Assembly (NCBI GenBank): GCA_035307785.1
Contig: DATGHS010000067.1
Coordinates: forward strand, 1 to 6,316
Origin: DATGHS01 sp035307785
Lineage (GTDB): Bacteria; Planctomycetota; Planctomycetia; Gemmatales; Gemmataceae
Direction of reading: 5' to 3'
Length of the DNA stretch: 6,316 nt
The notes under the pieces were generated by a model. That model was not told where the DNA came from. It did not search any database and saw only the letters and a program-made list of their open reading frames with translations. Positions 1-5,132 of the stretch are shown here, one piece after another. A program made the translations under genes and the position numbers. Positions within the stretch are counted from its first letter, which is position 1; each line of letters opens with the position of its first letter.

Positions 1-140
1 GCGACTACTTCAACTCCTGCGATTCGAGCCAGGTAAACCCGGTTTCCTTGCGTCGGGCCGAGAATGTGAGTCACCCACGGGCTGCCGATCTCCGTCACGT
101 ACCGCTTCACGACCGCGCTGCTATCGAAGAAAAAGACCAT
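1..140 (-). CDS. vapC: VapC-type PIN-domain toxin, N-terminal fragment
   Basis: The visible 46 codons begin at the ATG at 140-138 and run off the left edge, so only the N-terminal third of a usual ~130-residue PIN toxin is present. The start MVFFFDSSAVVKRYV has the classic PIN opening: a short hydrophobic strand ending in the invariant acidic residue (D6), then S-x-A-x-x-K-R-Y. Glu44 in the segment YLARIAGVEVV sits where the second conserved acidic residue of the Mg2+-binding site is expected. PIN toxins are ribonucleases, many VapC proteins cleaving tRNA or rRNA. The ATG lies 3 nt after the antitoxin stop (TAA-AGG-ATG), so the two are very probably translationally coupled. The catalytic C-terminal half cannot be inspected, so whether the toxin is intact is unknown. 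Confidence 0.85.
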   Translation of the reverse strand, partial: MVFFFDSSAVVKRYVTEIGSPWVTHILGPTQGNRVYLARIAGVEVV

Positions 141-143
141 CCT

Positions 144-347
144 TTAACGGCGCTCCTCCAGAATAGTCTCAGATAACGGCTTTCCTGCCCAGGCAATCGG
201 TTGCCATCGGTGAAAAGCACTGCCATCGCTGACCGGCAATGGCAGCTGATCGAGAATTCCATCGGCAAGTAGCTCTTGCTCAATGCGGTCTTCATCGTCA
301 GAGGGCGACAGGATAGCTTTAGTTGACGCGTTCGGCGTACGGGGCAT
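144..347 (-). CDS. vapB: VapB-type antitoxin of the adjacent PIN toxin
   Basis: A 67-residue acidic protein that I read as the antitoxin, judged by size, its position directly before the PIN toxin, and its ending. The C-terminal segment GKPLSETILEERR resembles the 'G-k-p-l-S-e-x-i-i-e-E-R-R' tail seen in antitoxins encoded next to VapC toxins. The central stretch (residues 16-30, DDEDRIEQELLADG) is likely helical. I chose the ATG at 347-345 because AAGGAG stands 6 nt before it; the same frame is open further upstream to 524, but that extension has no such site and overlaps the neighbouring gene. No clear AbrB, RHH or Phd DNA-binding motif is visible, so the antitoxin class is uncertain. A weak -10-like TATAGA lies at 374-369 on the same strand, with no convincing -35. 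Confidence 0.72.
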   Translation of the reverse strand: MPRTPNASTKAILSPSDDEDRIEQELLADGILDQLPLPVSDGSAFHRWQPIAWAGKPLSETILEERR

Positions 348-353
348 TGTGAT

Positions 354-359
354 CTCCTT
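354..359 (-). promoter_or_regulatory. Shine-Dalgarno site fixing the antitoxin start
   Basis: Read on the minus strand this is AAGGAG, 6 nt before the ATG at 347. It is the best ribosome-binding site in the open frame and decides for the 67-residue form over a 126-residue reading. Confidence 0.75.
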
Positions 360-513
360 TTTCTTCATTCTATATGCAAGCCGGTCGATCCATGAGACTG
401 AAAACCAAAGGCGACGCGCGACGCTAACACAGGCAATGTGAATAGGACCCCTTGCCCTTGTGACATTTGTCGACGGCAGACATGGGCGGAGGTTGGATAA
501 ACGAAGGGGTTGC

Positions 514-879
514 TCATGAGCCATTATGGCGCATTGCTCGGGCCAAAAGTTCCTGGTGCAACTTGCGCGCGTCTTCCAATGGCAAGGGAGCTACCTTTTG
601 GCGGAAACGTAGCATCAGCTCCTGAAGTACGGCCAGTTCAGCGATCTCTTCTGGATTTAGACCGGCGGCATGCTTTTTCTGGATGAGCGTGATTCGGCGG
701 GCGTTTCGCTCGTCTGTCCACTCTTGCCCAGACGTAGAGCCATTTGCACCAACCGGCGGTGGGACCACGCAGGCCACGGCCCGACCCTCAAGCTCCAAAA
801 CAGAGCCGCCATCGACTGTCAAACCCAAAACGAATTGCTTGACGCTTTCATGCTGGTCGTCAAGGCTGACGTGATTCAT
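514..879 (-). CDS. Small hypothetical protein, planctomycete-type
   Basis: A 121-residue protein of unknown function with two parts. Residues 10-42 (SVKQFVLGL..GGSVLELEGRAVACVVPPP) look like a compact beta-rich module. Residues 58-112 carry NARRITLIQKK..GLNPEEIAEL..LQ followed by VAPLPLEDARKLHQELL, a probably helical, charged segment; from memory, this block recurs in small proteins of planctomycetes, sometimes beside toxin-antitoxin pairs. The start is well supported: GGAGG lies 5 nt before the ATG at 879, and a perfect TATAAT on the same strand (920-915) would give a leader of about 29 nt. There is no signal peptide or membrane segment. It is followed by a 166-bp gap before the antitoxin, so it may or may not share a transcript with it. 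A role as a regulator or accessory antitoxin is possible but unproven. Confidence 0.75.
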   Translation of the reverse strand: MNHVSLDDQHESVKQFVLGLTVDGGSVLELEGRAVACVVPPPVGANGSTSGQEWTDERNARRITLIQKKHAAGLNPEEIAELAVLQELMLRFRQKVAPLPLEDARKLHQELLARAMRHNGS

Positions 880-914
880 CGTCGCCTCCGGTGGAGGAAG
901 GCTGGCCGAACAGC

Positions 915-920
915 ATTATA
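915..920 (-). promoter_or_regulatory. -10 box for the leftward hypothetical gene
   Basis: On the minus strand the hexamer is exactly TATAAT. Transcription would start near 908, giving a ~29-nt leader that includes the GGAGG site before the ATG at 879. The -35 region at 16-18 bp spacing (CTGCCC/TGCCCC/GCCCCA) is a poor match to TTGACA, so the promoter is plausible but not certain. Confidence 0.45.
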
Positions 921-1055
921 CTGTGAAATATTGAGTTGGGGCAGGCAGAAGCGTGGTGCGAAGCAATCGGAATGGTTCCTGGTGCTTCGGGGCCGCACAA
1001 TTTCGGCCGGACTCGCTCATTGCTGATGCAAGTGCCAAACGCTTTCAAAGCTGAC

Positions 1056-1074
1056 GCGCGTTTGGCCAACGCGC
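1056..1074. repeat. Inverted repeat, 7-bp arms
   Basis: The sequence GCGCGTT-TGGCC-AACGCGC has perfect 7-bp arms around a 5-nt centre. It has no flanking T-run, so it is not an intrinsic terminator. It lies about 148 bp upstream of the predicted leftward transcription start and about 200 bp before the activator start, so it could be an operator for either side. Chance occurrence in GC-rich DNA is also possible. Confidence 0.4.
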
Positions 1075-1262
1075 AGTCCACCGTGGCCGTCGTCGCGAAG
1101 CGGTACTGGAATGGCCTGAAACGCAGAATTCATGGTCGCAATGTCCTCATAGGAGTGCGTCGTTGGTATTGTAACTGCGCCAGTGCTTTGCGGTGTAGCG
1201 GCACGGGCGTAAATCAGCCACGAAGGGAGCTCATGCGACCGAATCGAGAGGGCTTCATTTGC

Positions 1263-1268
1263 TAACAT
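1263..1268 (+). promoter_or_regulatory. Candidate extended -10 box at the activator start
   Basis: TG-C-TAACAT (TG at 1260-1261) fits an extended -10 element and would place the transcription start at about 1275, which is the A of the activator's ATG. This agrees with the lack of a Shine-Dalgarno site before that ATG and suggests a leaderless message. The overlapping TATATT at 1268-1273 is an alternative -10 but would start transcription inside the gene. Confidence 0.3.
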
Positions 1269-1274
1269 ATATTC

Positions 1275-2345
1275 ATGCAACCTGAGATCTGCCCCGGTTG
1301 TCACGAGCGCGACGCGCGCATCGCGGAACTGGAAGCGCGCGTCCAAGAGCTATCGCGCTTCCAGCTTGAAACAGCCTACTTGCGCGACCAGGCGAAGATC
1401 GAGCGTGACCTGCGCCCGCTCACCGGCGATGGCCCTGCAATGAAGGCAGTCCGGCTGGCGATTCAGCAAGTCGCCCAGACGGACAGCACGGTCTTAATCC
1501 TGGGCGAGACGGGCACCGGCAAGGAATTGGTGGCCCGCGCGATCCATCAACTAAGCCGTCGCAGGAATCGGCTCCTGGTAACCGTCAATTGCGCCGCATT
1601 AGCGCAGGGCGTCGTTGCCAGCGAATTGTTCGGACATGAAAAAGGCGCGTTCACCGGCGCGAATAAGGAGCGTGTGGGCCGATTTGCGCTCGCCAATGGA
1701 AGCACCATTTTTTTGGATGAAATCGGCGAGTTATCGCCCGACGTGCAAGTCATGCTGCTCCGCGTATTGCAAGAACGAACATTCGACCGGGTTGGCGGCA
1801 GCGGCGCCATTCCAGTTGATGTTCGCGTAATTGCTGCAACGCACCGCGATTTGAGTGCCGCGGTAAATGCGGGCCATTTTCGATCTGATTTATTTTTTCG
1901 GCTGAACGTGTTTCCGATCCATGTGCCGCCATTGCGCGAACGGCGCGAAGACATCCCGGATTTGGTCCGGCATTTCCTGCACCACTTCGGCCGACTCATG
2001 AAAAAGCCAGTTCAGATTGTTAGTCCCACTACATTCGATTTGTTGAAAAGCTACGATTGGCCCGGTAATGTGCGGGAACTCGAAAACATCATTGAGCGTG
2101 CCATGATCATTGCCGATTCCGAGTGTCTGAAGATCGACCCGCTATGGCTCCCGCATCAATCCAAGTCAGAGACGGCCAATGGCCTGGCCGCGCTGGAGCG
2201 CAATGCAATCCTTGACGCACTGCAACGATGTCACGGAAGAATCTATGGCCCGCGGGGCGCGGCTGCCGCTTTGGGTCTTAAACCGACCACGTTGTACGGC
2301 AAGATGCGAAAACACAACATCTCGAAAAACGGTCTCGACGGCTAA
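1275..2345 (+). CDS. Sigma-54-dependent activator (AAA+ / Fis HTH), no sensor domain
   Basis: A 356-residue bacterial enhancer-binding protein. It uses ATP hydrolysis to remodel sigma-54 RNA polymerase at -24/-12 promoters. The AAA+ core spans about residues 50-285: Walker A GETGTGKE (77-84), the sigma-54-contacting GAFTGA loop (124-129), Walker B IFLDEIGE (145-152), the arginine-finger region FRSDLFFRLNVFPI (202-215), and the sensor II motif WPGNVRELENII (262-273). The C-terminus (about 305-350) is a Fis-type HTH with GPRGAAAALGLKPTTL..KM, closest in my recollection to FhlA. All key motifs look intact. The N-terminus is only about 45 residues: CPGC (C6-C9) and a charged coiled coil, with no receiver, PAS, GAF or V4R domain. 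The ATG at 1275 is forced by an in-frame TAA at 1263-1265 and lacks a ribosome-binding site. The next gene is a ferredoxin preceded by candidate binding sites, its likely target. Confidence 0.95.
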   Translation: MQPEICPGCHERDARIAELEARVQELSRFQLETAYLRDQAKIERDLRPLTGDGPAMKAVRLAIQQVAQTDSTVLILGETGTGKELVARAIHQLSRRRNRLLVTVNCAALAQGVVASELFGHEKGAFTGANKERVGRFALANGSTIFLDEIGELSPDVQVMLLRVLQERTFDRVGGSGAIPVDVRVIAATHRDLSAAVNAGHFRSDLFFRLNVFPIHVPPLRERREDIPDLVRHFLHHFGRLMKKPVQIVSPTTFDLLKSYDWPGNVRELENIIERAMIIADSECLKIDPLWLPHQSKSETANGLAALERNAILDALQRCHGRIYGPRGAAAALGLKPTTLYGKMRKHNISKNGLDG

Positions 2346-2365
2346 ATCCAAACCCGCCGATTCTC

Positions 2366-2400
2366 CGACCATATTTGGTCGTCTCAACTGTATTTGGTCG
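2366..2400. promoter_or_regulatory. Tandem operator-like sites, possible enhancer (UAS)
   Basis: Two 16-bp sites lie 19 bp apart, start to start. Site 1 (2366-2381) is CGACCA-TATT-TGGTCG, a perfect 6-bp-arm inverted repeat. Site 2 (2385-2400) is CAACTGTATTTGGTCG, sharing 12 of 16 positions and an identical right half; the shared direct repeat is TATTTGGTCGT. The pair starts 21 bp after the activator stop codon and is centred about 145 and 126 bp upstream of the transcription start predicted from the -24/-12 element, the usual distance for sigma-54 activator sites. There is no T-run, so a terminator is unlikely. Binding by the upstream activator is an inference. Confidence 0.5.
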
Positions 2401-2492
2401 TTCCCTAAGTTGTCCGCAGCTCATCAGGCAGGGAAGCGATCGCCACACATCGTTAGTCTCAGCAATGACTTACGCCAATTCTCCCAACACAT

Positions 2493-2507
2493 TGGCCGAC
2501 GGCATGC
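2493..2507 (+). promoter_or_regulatory. Candidate sigma-54 (-24/-12) promoter of the ferredoxin gene
   Basis: TGGC at 2493-2496 and TGC at 2505-2507 place the GG and GC dinucleotides exactly 10 nt apart, as in the TGGCACG-N4-TTGCW consensus. The core dinucleotides match, but the rest is degenerate (TGGCCGA and ATGCG). The predicted start is near 2519, giving a ~45-nt leader before the ATG at 2564. Context raises the odds: a sigma-54 activator gene and paired operator-like sites lie directly upstream. Confidence 0.4.
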
Positions 2508-2563
2508 GCATAGCGAGTGCAAGAAGCAGATTCGTTCGATGCCAGAAACTGAGGAGTCAAACA

Positions 2564-2872
2564 ATGGCGCTCGTCGTCTGCGAACCGTGTCATGACTGCA
2601 AGTACACCGACTGTGTTGTCGTCTGCCCTTGCGACTGCTTTTATCAGGATGAAAAGCAACTCTATATCGATCCAGTCGATTGCATCGATTGCGATGCATG
2701 CATTCCTGAATGCCCAGTGGAAGCCATCTTTAGCGATACCAACGTGCCCGCGCAATGGACCGCGTTCATCCAAATTAACGCGGAGCGTTCAGCAGCCCTA
2801 AAGCAAGGCAGCGGGCACATAACGGAGAAACAGGACGCGCTGCTGGGCCCGGCGTGTTGCGGCAAAAAGTGA
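2564..2872 (+). CDS. fdxA: Seven-iron ferredoxin (3Fe-4S + 4Fe-4S), FdxA type
   Basis: A 102-residue cytoplasmic electron carrier. The start MALVVCEPCHDCKYTDC and the middle block DCIDCDACIPECPVEAIF are hallmark FdxA / Azotobacter FdI sequences. By alignment to FdI, C9, C17 and C50 should hold the 3Fe-4S cluster and C21, C40, C43 and C46 the 4Fe-4S cluster; C12 and C25 match the non-ligand cysteines of FdI. Four more cysteines are unusual: C6 (Thr in FdI), C23 (Val in FdI), and a C-terminal pair C98-C99 in PACCGKK. VPAQWTAFIQINAE and HITEK are also family-typical, while QGSG after LK replaces the usual tryptophan-proline region. GAGGAG ends 7 nt before the ATG, which decides against a longer in-frame reading back to 2375. 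Upstream lie the sigma-54 activator and a candidate -24/-12 promoter. No terminator is visible before the next gene, so read-through is possible. Confidence 0.95.
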   Translation: MALVVCEPCHDCKYTDCVVVCPCDCFYQDEKQLYIDPVDCIDCDACIPECPVEAIFSDTNVPAQWTAFIQINAERSAALKQGSGHITEKQDALLGPACCGKK

Positions 2873-2948
2873 TGATTGCGGCAAGAGGCCACATCCGCGG
2901 TCATTAATCCATTGCAACGCGCGGCACTGCGCATACAGAGATAGCCAT

Positions 2949-2954
2949 GGAGGG
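2949..2954 (+). promoter_or_regulatory. Shine-Dalgarno site deciding the DUF1501 start
   Basis: GGAGGG lies 4 nt before the ATG at 2959. An earlier in-frame ATG at 2947 overlaps this site and has no ribosome-binding site of its own, so the later start is preferred. Confidence 0.65.
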
Positions 2955-2958
2955 AATC

Positions 2959-4356
2959 ATGAGCCATCTTTCGCCGCCAATTTGCCGTAAACGAGAACAC
3001 AGCGCCGGCATTCTGCAACCAGCCGCCGGCGACCTGGTCCGCGTCGGCTCGCGGCGCTGGTTTCTCCAGGCCGGGCTCGCCGGAGTTGCGGGGGTGTCAC
3101 TGCCGGGGCTGCTGCGATGCCGGGCCGAGGGGCGAACGAAGCCCGGTGCCGATCGCAAAGCCGTGATTCTCATCTGGCTTTCCGGCGGGCCAAGTCACAT
3201 CGACACTTGGGATCCAAAGCCCGACGCCCCGGCCGAGATTCGCGGGCCCTTTCAGTCGATACCAACCAAGGTGGCGGGCGTCCGAATCTGCGAACACTTT
3301 CCATTGCAGGCGCGCATTATGGATCGCCTGGCACTGGTGCGCGCCGTTGATTGCCGGAGCAGTGCCGACCATTTTCCCGCGCCCATGCAGGCCGGCAACC
3401 CGCTGGCCCAGCGCAGCACGATTGATCCGCACATTGGCACGCACCCATCGATGGGCGCCGTGGCCGCCAAGTTCCGCGGGCCGAATGACCCGGCGTTGCC
3501 GGCTTTCGTCGGCATGGGCGACCTGAACCTCTTTTTTGCCGACGTCTTGGGGGCCAGCCCAATGAGCGGAGCGTACGAGGCCGCCGATGCGGCCCAACTG
3601 GCGGGCCGGTTGACCATGCCCAAAGGCGTTTCGGCGGATCAGCTTAAGGACCGGGCTGGGTTGTGCCGGCAATTCGACCGCTTACGCCGCGATCTCGACA
3701 CCGGCGACACGATGGCCCGAATGGACCATTACAGTCGGCAGGCCCTGGACATCGTGCTGTCCGGCAAGGCCGAGCGGGCGTTTCGCGTGGAATTGGAGCC
3801 GGAGCGAGTGCGCGAGGCGTATGGCCGTCACAGCATCGGCCAACGGGCGCTGCTCGCCCGGCGGCTGGTCGAGGGCGGGGTCACGTTCGTGACTCTCAGC
3901 GGCACCTTCGGCGTTTTCGACAACCACGGCGACGACGTCGTCTGGAAGGGAATGCTCAAAGGGCTCAAGCCGCTGCTCCCGCCGCTGGACCAGGCGGTTT
4001 CGGCGCTAGTGACTGACTTGGATGCACGTGGCATGCTGGAGGACACGCTGGTGCTGGCGCTGGGCGAATTCGGGCGGTCGCCGGTCTTCTCGCAGCGGGG
4101 AACCGGCGGCCGCGAACATTGGTCCAACTGCATGTCGATGCTGGTGGCCGGCGGCGGGATCGCTCATGGCCAGGTAGTGGGCAGCACCGACGCCAAAGGT
4201 TACGACGTGAAAGACGCTCGCGTCACACCGGCCGACTTGGGGGCCACGGTGTACCGGCATCTCGGCATTGACCTGAGCGCCCAGTGGATCGATCCACAAG
4301 GCCGGCCACAGAATATCGTGGTCGATGGCGGCCGGCCGATTCCGGAGTTGAGCTAG
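2959..4356 (+). CDS. Tat-exported DUF1501 family protein
   Basis: A 465-residue protein of the DUF1501 family, which is very numerous in planctomycetes and, as I recall, belongs to the alkaline phosphatase/sulfatase superfamily; no substrate is established. The twin-arginine motif SRRWFLQ (31-37) is followed by a hydrophobic stretch AGLAGVAGVSLPGLL, so export in folded form is likely. Family landmarks in order: LIWLSGGPSHIDTWDPKP (71-88), a His-containing SSADHFPAP (134-142), FDNHGD (320-325), GEFGRSP (369-375), GREHW (384-388), AGGGI (397-401), GSTD (408-411) and the closing TPADLGATVYRHLGID. Length is normal for the family and nothing is missing. The 31-residue segment before the twin arginines is long. 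Planctomycete DUF1501 genes commonly follow a DUF1549/DUF1553 cytochrome-type gene; here the upstream neighbour is a ferredoxin 86 bp away. It looks more GC-rich than the activator gene, by eye. The SUFU gene follows after 21 bp. Confidence 0.93.
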   Translation: MSHLSPPICRKREHSAGILQPAAGDLVRVGSRRWFLQAGLAGVAGVSLPGLLRCRAEGRTKPGADRKAVILIWLSGGPSHIDTWDPKPDAPAEIRGPFQSIPTKVAGVRICEHFPLQARIMDRLALVRAVDCRSSADHFPAPMQAGNPLAQRSTIDPHIGTHPSMGAVAAKFRGPNDPALPAFVGMGDLNLFFADVLGASPMSGAYEAADAAQLAGRLTMPKGVSADQLKDRAGLCRQFDRLRRDLDTGDTMARMDHYSRQALDIVLSGKAERAFRVELEPERVREAYGRHSIGQRALLARRLVEGGVTFVTLSGTFGVFDNHGDDVVWKGMLKGLKPLLPPLDQAVSALVTDLDARGMLEDTLVLALGEFGRSPVFSQRGTGGREHWSNCMSMLVAGGGIAHGQVVGSTDAKGYDVKDARVTPADLGATVYRHLGIDLSAQWIDPQGRPQNIVVDGGRPIPELS

Positions 4357-4364
4357 CGCGAATC

Positions 4365-4370
4365 AGAGGT
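4365..4370 (+). promoter_or_regulatory. Shine-Dalgarno site deciding the SUFU gene start
   Basis: AGAGGT lies 7 nt before the ATG at 4378. An in-frame GTG at 4369 overlaps this site and an ATG at 4373 is out of frame, so 4378 is the best start. Confidence 0.6.
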
Positions 4371-4377
4371 GCATGCG

Positions 4378-5001
4378 ATGGCAGACGACAACGACGCGGA
4401 AGATATTGACCAGCAATGGTATGACCAAAAGTCCGCCTATTTAGAGGCGAGCCTGGGCAAGGAGCACAACATGGTGATGCATGCCCTCATCCCTTACCCG
4501 CTCGGCGGCAGCCTTGATCTTTACTACTACCCCAACGGCGTGCCCGGAACCGGCATTGCCACCAAGGAGTTGGCCGAGGGGCCCAATGACGGTCCTTCAA
4601 ACGATGTTTACCGTTCGTACGAGCTGGTAATGTTCACAAAGCACCGGCTCGATCTCGACAAAGCCTACGACGAAAGGACGGCGTTTGGGCGCGCCCATGC
4701 GAACATTCAAGCCATCCTGAACGTGATGGCGCGGTACAGCGAACAGGCGACGCTGAACCCCAATGAGACGTGTGAATTCCCGGAAGATTATGAAGGCATC
4801 GGCGGGAAGTGCCTGGTCCTCGACGGCTATGCCTGCCACTCCGATGAGGTGGTCGAGGCATTTGGCCTTTTGGCCGTCATCGAAGTTTTCCGCTCGGAGA
4901 TGGAGTACGCGCGCGAATATGGCGGCGCCGAGCTCATCGAACGGCTGAAGGCCAAGGGGTACTACCCATATTCGGACCTGGATCGAAAAGCGGTTGCGTA
5001 G
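4378..5001 (+). CDS. Suppressor-of-fused (SUFU) domain protein
   Basis: A 207-residue, acidic, apparently cytoplasmic protein (no signal peptide or membrane segment). It matches bacterial SUFU-domain proteins along its length: HALIPYPLGGSLDLYYYPN (35-53) with GVPGTG (54-59), YELVMFTKH (81-89), a helical stretch around AFGRAHANIQAILNVMARY (102-120), FGLLAVIEVFRSEMEYA (162-178) and the tail KAKGYYPYSDLDR (191-203). The domain is named after the animal Hedgehog-pathway regulator. In bacteria, SUFU-family proteins have been proposed as immunity proteins in polymorphic toxin systems; many are of unknown role. No partner toxin is visible here. The gene begins 21 bp after the DUF1501 stop, which suggests a shared transcript. 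The domain assignment is from recognised motifs, not a search. Confidence 0.85.
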   Translation: MADDNDAEDIDQQWYDQKSAYLEASLGKEHNMVMHALIPYPLGGSLDLYYYPNGVPGTGIATKELAEGPNDGPSNDVYRSYELVMFTKHRLDLDKAYDERTAFGRAHANIQAILNVMARYSEQATLNPNETCEFPEDYEGIGGKCLVLDGYACHSDEVVEAFGLLAVIEVFRSEMEYAREYGGAELIERLKAKGYYPYSDLDRKAVA

Positions 5002-5120
5002 CCGGGATTCTTGCCAACAATCGGACTGCGTTCTTGGGGGCATGGAAAGCCGGTTAAACAAGTTACTCACTACCTGTGGAGTCGCAGCCCGGAACTCTGC
5101 AGGTTTCCTTTCATCGGGCG

Positions 5121-5125
5121 GGAGG
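5121..5125 (+). promoter_or_regulatory. Shine-Dalgarno site deciding the small Tat protein start
   Basis: GGAGG lies 7 nt before the ATG at 5133. This start also puts the twin-arginine motif at residues 5-6, as expected for a Tat signal, and decides against a longer in-frame reading from 5076. Confidence 0.75.
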
Positions 5126-5132
5126 ATATCCC

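Larger units (their letters stand above)
880..1274. other. Divergent intergenic region without a convincing gene
   Basis: This 395-bp stretch separates the leftward TA-side genes from the rightward activator gene. Open frames exist on both strands, but they have no good ribosome-binding sites and no recognisable motifs, so I call no gene. It contains a TATAAT box reading left, a 7-bp-arm inverted repeat at 1056-1074, and a -10-like element next to the activator start. One rightward frame (936-1265) is in phase with the activator and separated from it by a single TAA, but I see no domain in it. Confidence 0.5.

Noticed and set aside
348..524. N-terminal extension of the antitoxin frame to 524
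   Set aside because: The extension overlaps the end of the preceding gene, has no good ribosome-binding site and looks non-natural; AAGGAG before the ATG at 347 supports the short form.
1017..1346. Leftward open frame overlapping the activator start
   Set aside because: It runs antisense into the conserved activator N-terminus, and no motif or ribosome-binding site supports it.
2375..2563. Long N-terminal extension of the ferredoxin
   Set aside because: FdxA proteins begin at MALVV; the extension covers the candidate promoter and a clear GAGGAG site precedes the ATG at 2564.
1275..2872. Idea that this is part of a hydrogenase, formate or nitrogen-fixation cluster
   Set aside because: The activator core resembles FhlA and the ferredoxin resembles FdI, but no hydrogenase, formate dehydrogenase or nif gene is present in the window.
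2857..2884. 9-bp direct repeat TTGCGGCAA, 19 bp apart, across the ferredoxin stop codon
   Set aside because: Short and overlapping coding sequence; the 19-bp spacing matches that of the 2366-2400 pair but the sequences are unrelated. Probably chance.
2904..2934. Possible sigma-70 promoter (TTGCAA ... TACAGA) before DUF1501
   Set aside because: The -10 matches only about 3 of 6 positions; not convincing.
5002..5132. Gap between the SUFU gene and the small Tat gene
   Set aside because: I searched for a terminator, hairpin or promoter. A GG-N10-GC coincidence near 5036 has a poor -12 element (AAAGC), so I do not call it.
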